Of a stretch of DNA of 64,000 nt, positions 7,940 to 17,100 are shown in pieces. The stretch is from Pseudomonas marginalis (GTDB taxonomy: Bacteria > Pseudomonadota > Gammaproteobacteria > Pseudomonadales > Pseudomonadaceae). Position 1 is the first letter of the stretch; the number at the start of each line of letters is the position of its first letter. A program made the translations under genes and the position numbers. The stretch lies in the NCBI RefSeq assembly GCF_001645105.1, contig NZ_LKEG01000053.1, forward strand, positions 6,253 through 70,252. The letters are read 5' to 3'. The notes below the pieces were generated by a model that was not told where the DNA came from, made no database searches, and saw nothing but the letters and a program-made list of their open reading frames with translations.

Positions 7940-8230
7940 ATGCGTATAGACGGCTTTTCCTCACAGTCCTACCCCATCAAGCGTAAGCCGCGTAAGGCCA
8001 ACGTCACGGTAGACGAGTCCGTCGAAGATTCACCGGACTTCATCGAAGTCCAGCCCGATGCGCAGTCCAACGCTCAATCACGTATCAGCGGTCTTCCCGC
8101 CCGTCAGCAAGACATGGTCTTCCCCCGCTCAATGAGCAGAAGTGTCGCCACCGCCCTGGCCAGCTACCTGACCACCGCCGGCTTTGTCGAATGGGATATG
8201 GAAGTGCTGGGCCTCGACATCCACATCTGA
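7940..8230 (+). CDS. small hypothetical protein
   Basis: A 96-residue soluble protein. The N-terminal two thirds are polar and probably disordered; the conserved-looking part is the C-terminus, S-V-A-T-A-L-A-S-Y-L-T-T-A-G-F-V-E-W-D-M-E-V-L-G-L-D. Pseudomonads often carry small proteins with such a tail, function unknown to me. The stop overlaps the next start by one base (TGATG), indicating translational coupling to the DUF72 gene. Confidence 0.7.
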   Translation: MRIDGFSSQSYPIKRKPRKANVTVDESVEDSPDFIEVQPDAQSNAQSRISGLPARQQDMVFPRSMSRSVATALASYLTTAGFVEWDMEVLGLDIHI

Positions 8231-9090
8231 TGCGTCTGCCTTACTACCTCGGTTGCCCGTCCTGGAGTGAAAACGCTTGGCGCGAGTACCTGTACCCCGC
8301 CGATGCCCGTTCCAGCGACTACCTTGCGCTCTACTCCCAGGTTTTCAACGCCGTTGAAGGCAACACCACGTTTTATGCTCGCCCGTCGGCCGCCACCGTG
8401 CAACGCTGGGCCGAGATCATGCCCGAGGATTTTCGCTTCACGGCCAAGTTTCCCGGTGATATCAGCCACAGCGGCAACCTGATTGAGCAGCTCCCGGCAG
8501 CGGAAAGCTTTGTGGGCTTGATGAGTCCGTTGGGTGAGCGGGTATCGCCGCTGTGGTTGCAGCTGCCCGCGACGTTCACACCGCAGCGTCTGGGGGAATT
8601 GGCCGGTTTCATTGATGGCCTGGAGCGGCCAATGGCCGTAGAAGTACGCCATCAGGAATTCTTCGCTAAGGGCGATGCCGAGCGCATGCTCAACCGCTTG
8701 TTGCGTGACCGGGGCGTGGAGCGCATCTGCCTGGACCCTCGTGCACTCTTCAGTTGCACGTCGACTTCAGCCGCCGTGCTGCACGCCCAATCGAAAAAGC
8801 CCAAGGTGCCACCACGGCCAGCGGCGCTGACGCAGTTCCCCCAAGTGCGTTTTATCGGCCATCCCGAACTCGAAGCCAACGATCCGTTTTTGGTCCCGTG
8901 GGTGGAAAAAGTCGCCGGCTGGATCGAAGAAGGCCGTACGCCCTATGTGTTCCTGCACACCTCGGATAACCGTCTCGCCGCGCAGTTGGCCCTGCGTTTC
9001 CACGACCAGTTGATGGCGCGCCTACCTGGGCTGCCGCCACTGCCCACGTTGGATCGTACCCCCGAAGTGGAGCAACTGGGGTTACTCTAG
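8230..9090 (+). CDS. DUF72 family protein (YecE-like TIM barrel)
   Basis: A 286-residue protein starting M-R-L-P-Y-Y-L-G-C-P-S-W, then the DUF72 pattern Y-S-Q-V-F-N-A-V-E-G-N-T-T-F-Y and F-R-F-T-A-K-F-P. The YecE family has a TIM-barrel-like fold and no settled function. ATG at 8230 is chosen because it overlaps the upstream stop and begins at the usual family N-terminus. The C-terminal third retains A-V-E-V-R-H and F-L-H-T-S-D-N, also family hallmarks. Confidence 0.9.
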   Translation: MRLPYYLGCPSWSENAWREYLYPADARSSDYLALYSQVFNAVEGNTTFYARPSAATVQRWAEIMPEDFRFTAKFPGDISHSGNLIEQLPAAESFVGLMSPLGERVSPLWLQLPATFTPQRLGELAGFIDGLERPMAVEVRHQEFFAKGDAERMLNRLLRDRGVERICLDPRALFSCTSTSAAVLHAQSKKPKVPPRPAALTQFPQVRFIGHPELEANDPFLVPWVEKVAGWIEEGRTPYVFLHTSDNRLAAQLALRFHDQLMARLPGLPPLPTLDRTPEVEQLGLL

Positions 9091-9117
9091 GGCTCCTTTT
9101 CCCGCCAGGAGCCAGAC

Positions 9118-9945
9118 ATGGATGCGCAAACCCTTCGCGCCGAAACCTTCAAGGCCTTGCATGAGCGTGACCGCGCCTTCGTAATGCCTAACCCGTGGGA
9201 TGCAGGCTCCGCCGTGATGCTGGCCAGCCTGGGTTTTGAAGCGCTGGCCACCACCAGTGCGGGCTACGCGTTCAGCTTGGCGCGCCCGGATGCGGAAGGG
9301 GCGCTGTCCCTGGAAGACACGTTGATCAATGCCTGCATGATCGCTAAGGCCACGGCGCTGCCGGTGGCGGCTGACCTCGAAAACGGCTTCAGCGACACCC
9401 CCGAAGGTTGCGCCCAGACCATCCTGCGTGCCGCCGCCACGGGGATCGTCGGTGGCTCCATCGAAGATGCCACGGGCGTCGCCGTCGACCCGATCTATCC
9501 CTTTGACCTTTCCGTAGAACGTGTGGAAGCGGCCGTTGCCGCCGCCCGTAGCCTGCCATTCCCCTTCACCCTGACGGCCCGTGCGGAAAACCTCCTGCAC
9601 GGCCGCCTGGATCTGCCCGACACCATCCGCCGCCTGCAGGCCTACGCCGAGGCCGGTGCCGACGTGCTGTATGCGCCGGCCTTGCGCAGTGCCGAGGAAG
9701 TGCTGGCGGTGGTCAAGGCGGTGGCGCCCAAGCCGGTGAATGTGTTGATGTCCGGCGGCTTGAGCCTGAGCGTTGCGCAGCTCAGCGAGATGGGCGTGCG
9801 ACGGATCAGCGTCGGCTCGGCCCTGGCGTTGGCGGCCTACGGTGAGTTCTATCGTGCAGCCCAGGAAGTGTATGAGCTGGGCACATTCACCTTTACCGAG
9901 CGCAAGATGCCGTTCAGCCAGGCCAACCAGTTCTTCAAGGACTAA
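9118..9945 (+). CDS. isocitrate lyase/PEP mutase superfamily protein
   Basis: A 275-residue TIM-barrel protein beginning near F-V-M-P-N-P-W-D-A-G-S-A, the superfamily N-terminal motif. Mg2+-site residues appear in A-A-D-L-E-N-G-F and G-G-S-I-E-D-A-T-G. The lyase signature K-K-C-G-H on the gating loop is missing, so it is unlikely to be an isocitrate or 2-methylisocitrate lyase. A C-C or C-P bond enzyme of the oxaloacetase / carboxyphosphonoenolpyruvate mutase kind, or an uncharacterised relative, is more likely. Substrate unknown. It is 27 bases from the DUF72 gene and 3 bases from the next gene, so probably operonic. Confidence 0.88.
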   Translation: MDAQTLRAETFKALHERDRAFVMPNPWDAGSAVMLASLGFEALATTSAGYAFSLARPDAEGALSLEDTLINACMIAKATALPVAADLENGFSDTPEGCAQTILRAAATGIVGGSIEDATGVAVDPIYPFDLSVERVEAAVAAARSLPFPFTLTARAENLLHGRLDLPDTIRRLQAYAEAGADVLYAPALRSAEEVLAVVKAVAPKPVNVLMSGGLSLSVAQLSEMGVRRISVGSALALAAYGEFYRAAQEVYELGTFTFTERKMPFSQANQFFKD

Positions 9946-9948
9946 GCC

Positions 9949-10647
9949 GTGCGTTTTTTCAACGTGATGGGCTTGCTGCTGATCCTGGCGGGCGCCGTTG
10001 CCGTGGGCGTCTGGCGTGGCTGGGTGCCAATACCGGCCGATTGGAACCCCTGGGCACCGCTGGACGTACGTGCCAGCCCCAACCTGCTGACCCGTTACAA
10101 GCTGGGGCGCCTGCAGGATGACCCGGCGCTGTGCGATCAAGTGCTGGAAACCTCGGGCCTGCGCGTCAGCCATCAGGCGGACTCGCCCGCCGATGCCGCT
10201 TGCCCCTTGCGTAATAGCTTGCGCGTCCAGGGCGCAGCGGTCGGGCTGAGCAGCAGCTTCCTCGCCAGTTGCCCACTGGCGGTGGCCTTCGCCCTGTTCG
10301 AGCGGCACAGCCTGCAACCGGCGGCCCAGGCGGTATTCGGTCAGGCGGTGACACGGGTCGATCACCTGGGCAGCTTTGCCTGCCGCAATATGTATAACCG
10401 TGCCGAGGGGCGACTGAGCCAGCATGCGTCGGCCAATGCGCTGGACATTGCCGGCTTTCGTCTGGCGGATGGGCGCAGTATCAGCGTGCTCAAGGATTGG
10501 CCGGGGGAGGGCGATAATGCGCGGTTCTTGCGCCAGGTACGCGATAGCGCCTGTGATGATTTCAATGTGGTGCTGAGCCCGGACTACAACGCCGCGCACC
10601 GCAACCATTTCCATCTGGATATGGGGCGTTGGTGGGTGTGTCGCTGA
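9949..10647 (+). CDS. extensin-like domain protein (M15-like peptidase fold)
   Basis: A 232-residue protein with GTG start three bases after the previous stop. Residues 2-20 form an N-terminal membrane anchor. The C-terminal half carries the extensin-like signature: a Cys in F-A-C-R-N-M-Y-N-R, then Q-H-A-S-A-N-A-L-D-I-A-G-F and H-R-N-H-F-H-L-D-M-G. The His and Asp residues match the zinc-binding pattern of VanY/M15-type carboxypeptidases, so action on peptidoglycan peptides in the periplasm is a fair inference. It is the last gene of the run starting at 7940, followed by a convergent gene three bases on. Confidence 0.88.
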   Translation: MRFFNVMGLLLILAGAVAVGVWRGWVPIPADWNPWAPLDVRASPNLLTRYKLGRLQDDPALCDQVLETSGLRVSHQADSPADAACPLRNSLRVQGAAVGLSSSFLASCPLAVAFALFERHSLQPAAQAVFGQAVTRVDHLGSFACRNMYNRAEGRLSQHASANALDIAGFRLADGRSISVLKDWPGEGDNARFLRQVRDSACDDFNVVLSPDYNAAHRNHFHLDMGRWWVCR

Positions 10648-10650
10648 GTG

Positions 10651-11271
10651 TCAGGCGGCCAGGCGCAGGTTGTGGGTGACCAGCGGGCGTGCCCAGTAGT
10701 AATCGAAGTCCAGGGCTTTCTGTTGCGCGACCAGTTCTTCGGTCGGGTACGGCGTGGCGGCCGGTGGCAGCAGGTCCAACTCGAATTCGGCGATGGGCAG
10801 TTGCAGTGGGCGTGGCTCCGGTGCCGGGCCTGGCTCCGGCAGCGCTTGGCCAGCGGTTAGTACGATTGGGCGGACCCAACCGCTTTCGAAGTTCTGCTGG
10901 CGTTGCTGGGCGACGATTTCTTCTTCCGGGAACGGTGTGGCGGCGGGGGGCAGCAAGTCGGTCTCGAACTCGGCGATCGGCAGGAACAGCGGCTCCGGCG
11001 GCGCGATTTCGGTGTCTTTCACGTCACACCCACGCTGCGTGAGGATCTGCGACAACAGGTCGGCGCCAGCACTCGGTTCTACCGCGGGGTCTGCCGGCGC
11101 AGACGCCTGCACCGCGAGCGCGTCCGGCGTATCGCCAAGCTGCTCGGCCAATGCCCGGGCGAAGAAGTCCTGCCACACATGGCTCACCCCGGCCAGCGCT
11201 TGGGTATTGCGCAGGCCGTAGTGGTTGTGGGTCGGCAGTACACCGATGGTTAGGGGAAGAATGTCTGACAT
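10651..11271 (-). CDS. protein of unknown function with two 47-residue tandem repeats
   Basis: A 206-residue protein starting M-S-D-I-L-P-L-T-I-G-V-L-P-T-H-N. Residues 93-139 and 153-199 are clear copies of one unit: P-L-x-L-P-I-A-E-F-E-x-D-L-L-P-P-A-A-T-P then E-E-x-V-A-Q-Q ... W-x-R-P. The copies are 60 residues (180 bp) apart and joined by a Pro-rich linker; the region before them is Ala/Pro-rich. There is no signal peptide and no membrane segment. I do not recognise the family. It faces the extensin-like gene and is divergent from rsmJ. Confidence 0.75.
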   Translation of the reverse strand: MSDILPLTIGVLPTHNHYGLRNTQALAGVSHVWQDFFARALAEQLGDTPDALAVQASAPADPAVEPSAGADLLSQILTQRGCDVKDTEIAPPEPLFLPIAEFETDLLPPAATPFPEEEIVAQQRQQNFESGWVRPIVLTAGQALPEPGPAPEPRPLQLPIAEFELDLLPPAATPYPTEELVAQQKALDFDYYWARPLVTHNLRLAA

Positions 11272-11367
11272 TTTTCTCGGTCGACGCTCAGCTCTGGCAA
11301 AATACCTGACTGTTGTTTTTATCGGCCGGTAGTTGCCGATCCTTAATATTTTTGAGCGTAGCGATTG

Positions 11368-12150
11368 ATGAGCGAACAACCAGCGGCCAGCCGCATCCAG
11401 GTCGAGGCCTTGGGCGACGGTTTCAAGGCCCGTGCCGAGCAGTGGGCGTCACTGTTGGGGCTGCCGTTGCAGCTGGCGGATGCGGACTTTTCCCTGCAGG
11501 TCGGCGAACATGGCCTGCAGTTGCAACAGCTTGGGCCTGACGCGCCTGGGCCGGTGCGGGTGGACTTTGTCGAAGGCGGAGCGGCGCATCGGCGCCTGTA
11601 CGGTGGTGGCAGCGGGCAGATGATCGCCAAGGCCGTGGGCATTGCCCAAGGCGTGCGTCCACGGGTGCTGGACGCCACGGCCGGCCTGGGCAAGGACGCG
11701 TTCGTGCTGGCCAGCCTGGGCTGCGAGATGAGTTTGATCGAGCGCCAGCCGCTGATCGGCGCGTTGCTTGAAGATGGGTTGGCGCGTGGCGCGGATGATT
11801 TTGAGGTGGCGCCGATCGTGGCGCGCATGCAGTTGCTCAAGGGCAACTCCATCGACGTGATGCGCAATTGGGAAGGTGAGCCGCCCCAGGTGATCTACCT
11901 TGACCCGATGTTCCCGCACCGTGAGAAAACTGCGCTGGTGAAGAAGGAGATGCGCCTGTTCCGGCCGTTGGTGGGGGATGATCCGGACGCCCCGGCGCTG
12001 TTGGCTGCCGCGTTGGCCCTGGCCAGCCACCGTGTGGTGGTCAAGCGCCCGCGCAAAGCGCCGTGCATTGACGGGCCCAAGCCAAGTCATGCGCTGGATG
12101 GCAAGTCCAGTCGGTATGACATCTACCCGAAGAAAGCGCTCAAGCCTTGA
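11368..12150 (+). CDS. rsmJ: 16S rRNA (guanine1516-N2)-methyltransferase
   Basis: RsmJ methylates G1516 of 16S rRNA with S-adenosylmethionine. The 260-residue protein has the SAM-binding motif V-L-D-A-T-A-G-L-G-K-D-A at about 98-109 and the catalytic-type Y-L-D-P-M-F-P near 178-184, and ends in the family segment V-K-R-P-R-K-A-P. The ATG at 11368 is preferred over a TTG one codon earlier. It is a single gene, followed by two short REP-like hairpins. Confidence 0.93.
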   Translation: MSEQPAASRIQVEALGDGFKARAEQWASLLGLPLQLADADFSLQVGEHGLQLQQLGPDAPGPVRVDFVEGGAAHRRLYGGGSGQMIAKAVGIAQGVRPRVLDATAGLGKDAFVLASLGCEMSLIERQPLIGALLEDGLARGADDFEVAPIVARMQLLKGNSIDVMRNWEGEPPQVIYLDPMFPHREKTALVKKEMRLFRPLVGDDPDAPALLAAALALASHRVVVKRPRKAPCIDGPKPSHALDGKSSRYDIYPKKALKP

Positions 12151-12172
12151 CCTCTCTGGGTACGGCACTGGA

Positions 12173-12272
12173 CCTGTGGCGAGGGAGCTTGCTCCCGCCG
12201 GCGGCCAGACAGCCTGCCGCTATCTAACTGTAACCCCACGATCTAAGTGTGGGGGCTGGCTTGCCAGCGATG
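12173..12272. repeat. two short REP-like hairpins
   Basis: GGCGAGGGAGCTTGCTCCCGCC (12178-12199) and GGGGGCTGGCTTGCCAGCGAT (12250-12270) are two different GC hairpins of the fluorescent-pseudomonad REP type, lying between rsmJ and the convergent TetR gene. They may double as transcription barriers. Confidence 0.6.
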
Positions 12273-12295
12273 AGGCCCGTCCATGCAACGAGGCT

Positions 12296-12937
12296 TTAAG
12301 GCCTGTACGCCCGCATAAACAACCCCACCACCTCCTGTACATGTTCTTCGGCGGCTTCTTCGCTCAGTTGCCCGCCGCAGCCATACAGCAAGCAAAAGTT
12401 CGCCGTGCCTTTGAGCAGGCAGAAGAAGTGCTCGGCTGCGGTAAACGGTTTGTCGATGCTCAGCGCGCCGCTCTGGTCGATCTTGCTCAGCAAGCGCTCC
12501 ATGCCTTGCAACATGCGCATGGGGCCGGCCTCGAAGAAGATCTGTGAGAGTTTCACGTCTTGATTGCCGGTGGTCATCATCAGGCGATGCAGGTTGACCG
12601 ACTCTTCGCTGTTGATCAGGCGATGGAACCCTCGCGCGATGTTCAGCAACACAGTCTCTACGGGCACACCCACGGGCAGCTCGAAGTACATCACCGGCAG
12701 TTGTTCTTCGCACTTGGCCACTACGGCGGCGGTGAATAACGTCTCTTTATCGTTGAAATGGCTGTAGACGGTCAGTTTCGACACGCCCGCTTCCAGTGCC
12801 ACGGCATCCATGCTGGTACTGGCGTAGCCATTGCTCAAAAACAGGATTTTCGCGGCTTCAAGGATTGACTGGCGTTTTGCCATGTCCTTGGGACGCCCGG
12901 GGCTATTGGTGTTTACAGGATTGTCGGACATTTTCAC
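12296..12937 (-). CDS. mexL: TetR-family repressor, MexL-like
   Basis: A 213-residue TetR regulator. The DNA-binding HTH is at about 22-67: I-L-E-A-A-K-I-L-F-L-S-N-G-Y-A-S-T-S-M-D then A-V-A-L-E-A-G-V-S-K-L-T-V-Y-S-H-F. The rest is the helical ligand and dimer domain. It is transcribed away from an RND pump operon, the arrangement of P. aeruginosa mexL-mexJK, where MexL represses both itself and the pump. A second ATG at 12931 (M-S-D-N) could be the true start. The symbol rests on synteny plus family and length. Confidence 0.85.
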   Translation of the reverse strand: MKMSDNPVNTNSPGRPKDMAKRQSILEAAKILFLSNGYASTSMDAVALEAGVSKLTVYSHFNDKETLFTAAVVAKCEEQLPVMYFELPVGVPVETVLLNIARGFHRLINSEESVNLHRLMMTTGNQDVKLSQIFFEAGPMRMLQGMERLLSKIDQSGALSIDKPFTAAEHFFCLLKGTANFCLLYGCGGQLSEEAAEEHVQEVVGLFMRAYRP

Positions 12938-12939
12938 CT

Positions 12940-12990
12940 TTAATACTGGACTGGTGAGTTTGGTATTAATAACATACCCGCCAGTATAAT
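12940..12990. promoter_or_regulatory. mexL/mexJ operator-promoter region with inverted repeats
   Basis: TTAATAC (12940-12946) is repeated inverted as GTATTAA (12963-12969), and TAATACTGG (12941-12949) pairs with CCAGTATAA (12981-12989, one mismatch). A TATAAT -10 box for mexJ is at 12985-12990, inside the last half-site, with TTGGTA 19 bases upstream as a poor -35. A TetR dimer bound here would block the pump promoter, and probably its own. Confidence 0.55.
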
Positions 12991-13025
12991 TATTCCTAGC
13001 TCCATTAGCGAAAAGGTCCTACAGC

Positions 13026-14126
13026 ATGCGCAGCATTTTCCTGCCCTTTGCGTTGCCTGCCAGTCTGGTCCTCCTATTGGCCGCCTGTGGCCATGAAGAA
13101 GCGACCCAGACCACCATCCGACCGGCCATGGTGGTGCAGCCACAGCCTTCTGCGCAGTCGATGGACAGCTACCCCGGCGAAGTGCGCGCACGCTATGAGC
13201 CGGACCTGGCGTTTCGCATTGGCGGCAAAGTCAGTAAGCGGCTGGTGGAGGAGGGCGAACGGGTCAAGGCCAACCAGGCGCTGGCGGAGCTCGACCCTCA
13301 GGACGTGCGCCTGCAACTCGAAGCGACCCGTGCCCAAGTCGCCGCCGCCGAGGCCAACCTGAGCCTGGTGCGTGCCGAGCGCGATCGCTACAAGACCCTG
13401 ATGGACCGTCAGATGGTCAGCCGTTCCCAGTACGACAATTCTGAAAACCTCTATAGATCCGGTGAAGCACGCCTCAAGCAGATCAAGGCCGAGTTTGACG
13501 TGGCCAGCAACCAGGCTGGCTACGCCGTGCTGCGCGCACCCCAGGACGGTGTGGTAGCCAAGCGCGCGGTCGAAGTCGGCCAGGTGGTGTCTGCCGGCCA
13601 GACGGTGTTCACCCTGGCCACCGATGGCGAGCGCGAAGTGCTGATCAGCCTGCCCGAGCAAGGTTTTGGTCGCTTCAAGATCGGCCAGCCGGTGTCGGTC
13701 GAGCTGTGGAGCCAGCCCGACCAGCGCTTCAGCGGGCGTATTCGCGAGCTGTCACCGGCGGCCGATCCGAAGTCGCGCACATTCGCGGCCCGCGTGGCGT
13801 TCACCGGCGGCAAGGTGCCGGCGGAACTGGGCCAGAGCGCCCGCGTATTCATACAGGCTGACGGCATTATTCCGTTGTCGGTGCCGCTCTCTGCCCTCAG
13901 TGCGGAGAACGGTGCGTCCTACGTCTGGCGCGTACAGCCCGACAACACCCTCAAACGCGTGCCGGTCCGTATTGGCGCCTTTGGTGAAAAAACCGTCCCG
14001 GTACTGGAAGGCTTGAGCCCGACCGATTGGGTCATTGCCGCCGGTGTGCATGTGCTCCACGAAGGCCAGCAAGTGCGCCCGGTGGATCGCGCCAACCGTG
14101 TGGTGAATCTGGCGGCCAAGGAGTAG
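13026..14126 (+). CDS. mexJ: RND efflux membrane-fusion lipoprotein, MexJ-like
   Basis: A 366-residue periplasmic adaptor. The lipobox ends at Cys21 (L-L-L-A-A-C), so it is anchored to the inner membrane by lipid. Then follow the barrel-sandwich lipoyl half (F-R-I-G-G-K-V), a coiled-coil hairpin at about 100-160, the second lipoyl half (A-P-Q-D-G-V-V-A-K-R-A-V-E-V-G-Q-V-V), and beta-barrel and proximal domains. It is seven bases from the pump gene. Length and place match P. aeruginosa MexJ (about 367), known for triclosan and erythromycin export with MexK. Confidence 0.93.
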   Translation: MRSIFLPFALPASLVLLLAACGHEEATQTTIRPAMVVQPQPSAQSMDSYPGEVRARYEPDLAFRIGGKVSKRLVEEGERVKANQALAELDPQDVRLQLEATRAQVAAAEANLSLVRAERDRYKTLMDRQMVSRSQYDNSENLYRSGEARLKQIKAEFDVASNQAGYAVLRAPQDGVVAKRAVEVGQVVSAGQTVFTLATDGEREVLISLPEQGFGRFKIGQPVSVELWSQPDQRFSGRIRELSPAADPKSRTFAARVAFTGGKVPAELGQSARVFIQADGIIPLSVPLSALSAENGASYVWRVQPDNTLKRVPVRIGAFGEKTVPVLEGLSPTDWVIAAGVHVLHEGQQVRPVDRANRVVNLAAKE

Positions 14127-14132
14127 TCCCCG

Positions 14133-17100
14133 ATGGGTTTCAATCTTTCCGAATGGGCGTTGCGTAATCGCCAGATCGTACTGTTCCTGATGATTCTGCT
14201 GGCAGTGGTCGGTACTTTGTCCTACTCCAAGTTGGGGCAAAGCGAAGACCCGCCGTTCACCTTCAAGGCCATGGTGATCAAGACCAATTGGCCCGGCGCT
14301 ACAGCCCAGGAAGTCTCGCGGCAAGTCACCGAGCGTATTGAAAAGAAACTGATGGAGACCGGTGAGTACGAGCGCATCGTCTCTTTCTCGCGCCCCGGTG
14401 AATCCCAGGTGACCTTTATAGCGCGCGATTCCCTGCATTCGGCGCAGATCCCCGAGCTGTGGTACCAGGTGCGCAAGAAGATCAGCGACATCCGCCAGAC
14501 GTTGCCGCCGGACATCCAGGGGCCGTTTTTCAATGATGAATTCGGCACCACCTTCGGCAACATCTACGCGCTGACCGGCGATGGCTTTGATTACGCCGTG
14601 CTCAAGGACTACGCCGACCGTATCCAGATTCAACTGCAGCGGGTGCCGGATGTGGGCAAGGTCGAGTTGCTCGGCCTGCAGGATGAGAAGATCTGGATCG
14701 AACTGTCCAACCTCAAGCTCGCCACCCTCGGTTTACCCCTGGCGGCGGTGCAGCAGGCTTTGCAGGAACAGAATGCGGTCTCGACGGCGGGTTTCTTTGA
14801 AACCCCGAGCGAGCGTGTGCAACTTCGGGTATCGGGCAATTTCAAGACCGTTGAAGAGATCCGCAGCTTTCCGATTCGCGTGGGTGACCGCACCTTCCGT
14901 ATCGGCGATGTGGCCGACATCCACCGTGGCTTCAACGACCCACCGGCCCCGCGCATGCGCTACATGGGCGAAGACGCCATCGGCCTGGCCGTCGCCATGC
15001 GTGACGGCGGCGATATCCTGGTCTTGGGCAAAGCCTTGGAAGTCGAATTCGCACGCTTGCAGAAGAACCTTCCTGCGGGCATGGAGCTGCGCAAGGTCTC
15101 GGATCAGCCGGCGGCAGTGAAAACCAGCGTCGGTGAATTTGTGCAGGTACTGGCCGAAGCGCTGGCCATTGTGTTGCTGGTGAGTTTCTTCTCCCTCGGC
15201 GTGCGCACCGGCATGGTGGTAGCCCTGGCGATTCCTCTGGTGCTGGCGATGACCTTTGCCACCATGTATTACCTCGGGATCGGCCTGCACAAGATTTCCC
15301 TCGGCGCCCTGGTGTTGGCGTTAGGCCTGCTGGTGGACGATGCCATCATTGCAGTGGAAATGATGGCGATCAAAATGGAGCAGGGTTACGACCGACTCAA
15401 AGCCGCGAGTTTCGCCTGGACCAGCACGGCGTTCCCGATGCTCACCGGTACATTGATCACCGCCGCCGGATTCCTGCCGATTGCCACTGCGCAATCGAGC
15501 ACCGGTGAATACACGCGTTCGATCTTCCAGGTAGTAACCATCGCGTTGTTGGCCTCGTGGGTCGCCGCCGTGGTGTTTGTGCCTTATCTGGGGGAAAAAC
15601 TCCTGCCGGACCTGGCGAAAATTCATGCGGCCAAGCACGGCACTGATGGCCCTGATCCCTACGGAACACCGTTCTATCAACGTGTAAGACGCTGGGTGGA
15701 GTGGTGCGTACGGCGACGCAAAACCGTAATCGTCCTGACGCTGCTGCTGTTTATCGGCTCGGTCGCGCTGTTTCGTTTTGTGCCACAGCAGTTCTTCCCG
15801 GCTTCCGGCCGCCTGGAGTTGATGGTCGACCTGAAGCTGGCCGAGGGCGCCTCCCTGAGCAATACCGCCGACCAGGTCAAGCGCCTGGAAGCCTTGCTCA
15901 AGGATCACGCCGGTATCGATAACTACGTGGCCTACGTCGGCACAGGCTCGCCGCGTTTCTACCTGCCGCTGGATCAACAGCTGCCGGCCACCAGCTTCGC
16001 CCAGTTTGTGGTATTGGCCAAAACCATCGAGGAGCGCGAAACCCTGCGCACCTGGTTGATCGAAACGCTCAACGAACAATTCCCTGACCTGCGTTCACGC
16101 GTCACACGTCTGGAAAACGGCCCACCTGTAGGCTATCCAGTGCAGTTTCGCGTGACCGGCGAACATATCGAAGAGGTCCGCGCCCTCGCACGTAAGGTTG
16201 CGGCCAAGGTTCGCGAAAATACCCATGTGGTCAACGTGCACCTGGACTGGGAAGAACCGAGCAAGATCGTCTACCTCAACATCGACCAGGACCGCGCCCG
16301 TGCCCTCGGTGTGAGCACCGCCAACCTGTCGAAATTCCTGCAGAGTTCGTTGACCGGTTCCACCGTCAGCCAATACCGCGAGGACAACGAGTTGATCGAA
16401 ATCCTCTTGCGCGGCACCGTGCACGAGCGCACTGAACTGTCGCTGCTGCCAAGCCTGGCCGTGCCTACCGACAATGGTAAAAGCGTAGCGCTGTCGCAGA
16501 TCGCCACCCTCGAATACGGCTTCGAAGAGGGCGTCATCTGGCACCGCAACCGCTTGCCCACCGTGACGGTTCGCGCGGATATCTATGGCAAGGAACAACC
16601 GGCGACGTTAGTCCAACAGATCCTGCCGACCCTCGAAGGCGTACGCGCCGAGCTACCGGATGGCTACTTGCTGGATGTCGGCGGTACGGTCGAGGACTCT
16701 GCCCGTGGCCAGAATTCGGTCAAGGCCGGTGTGCCCTTGTTCATTGTGGTGGTGCTGACCCTGCTGATGCTGCAACTGCGCAGTTTCTCGCGCACCGCCA
16801 TGGTGTTTCTGACTGCACCGCTGGGGCTGATCGGTGTGACATTGTTCCTGCTGGTATTCCGTCAACCTTTCGGCTTCGTGGCCATGCTGGGAACCATCGC
16901 ACTGTCGGGGATGATCATGCGTAACTCGGTGATCCTGGTTGACCAGATCGAACAGGACATCAAGGCGGGACTGGCACCCTGGCAGGCGATTATTGAAGCC
17001 ACCGTCCGACGTTTCCGCCCGATTGTGCTGACAGCCCTGGCGGCCGTGCTGGCGATGATTCCGTTGTCGCGCAGCGTGTTTTTCGGGCCAATGGCCGTGG

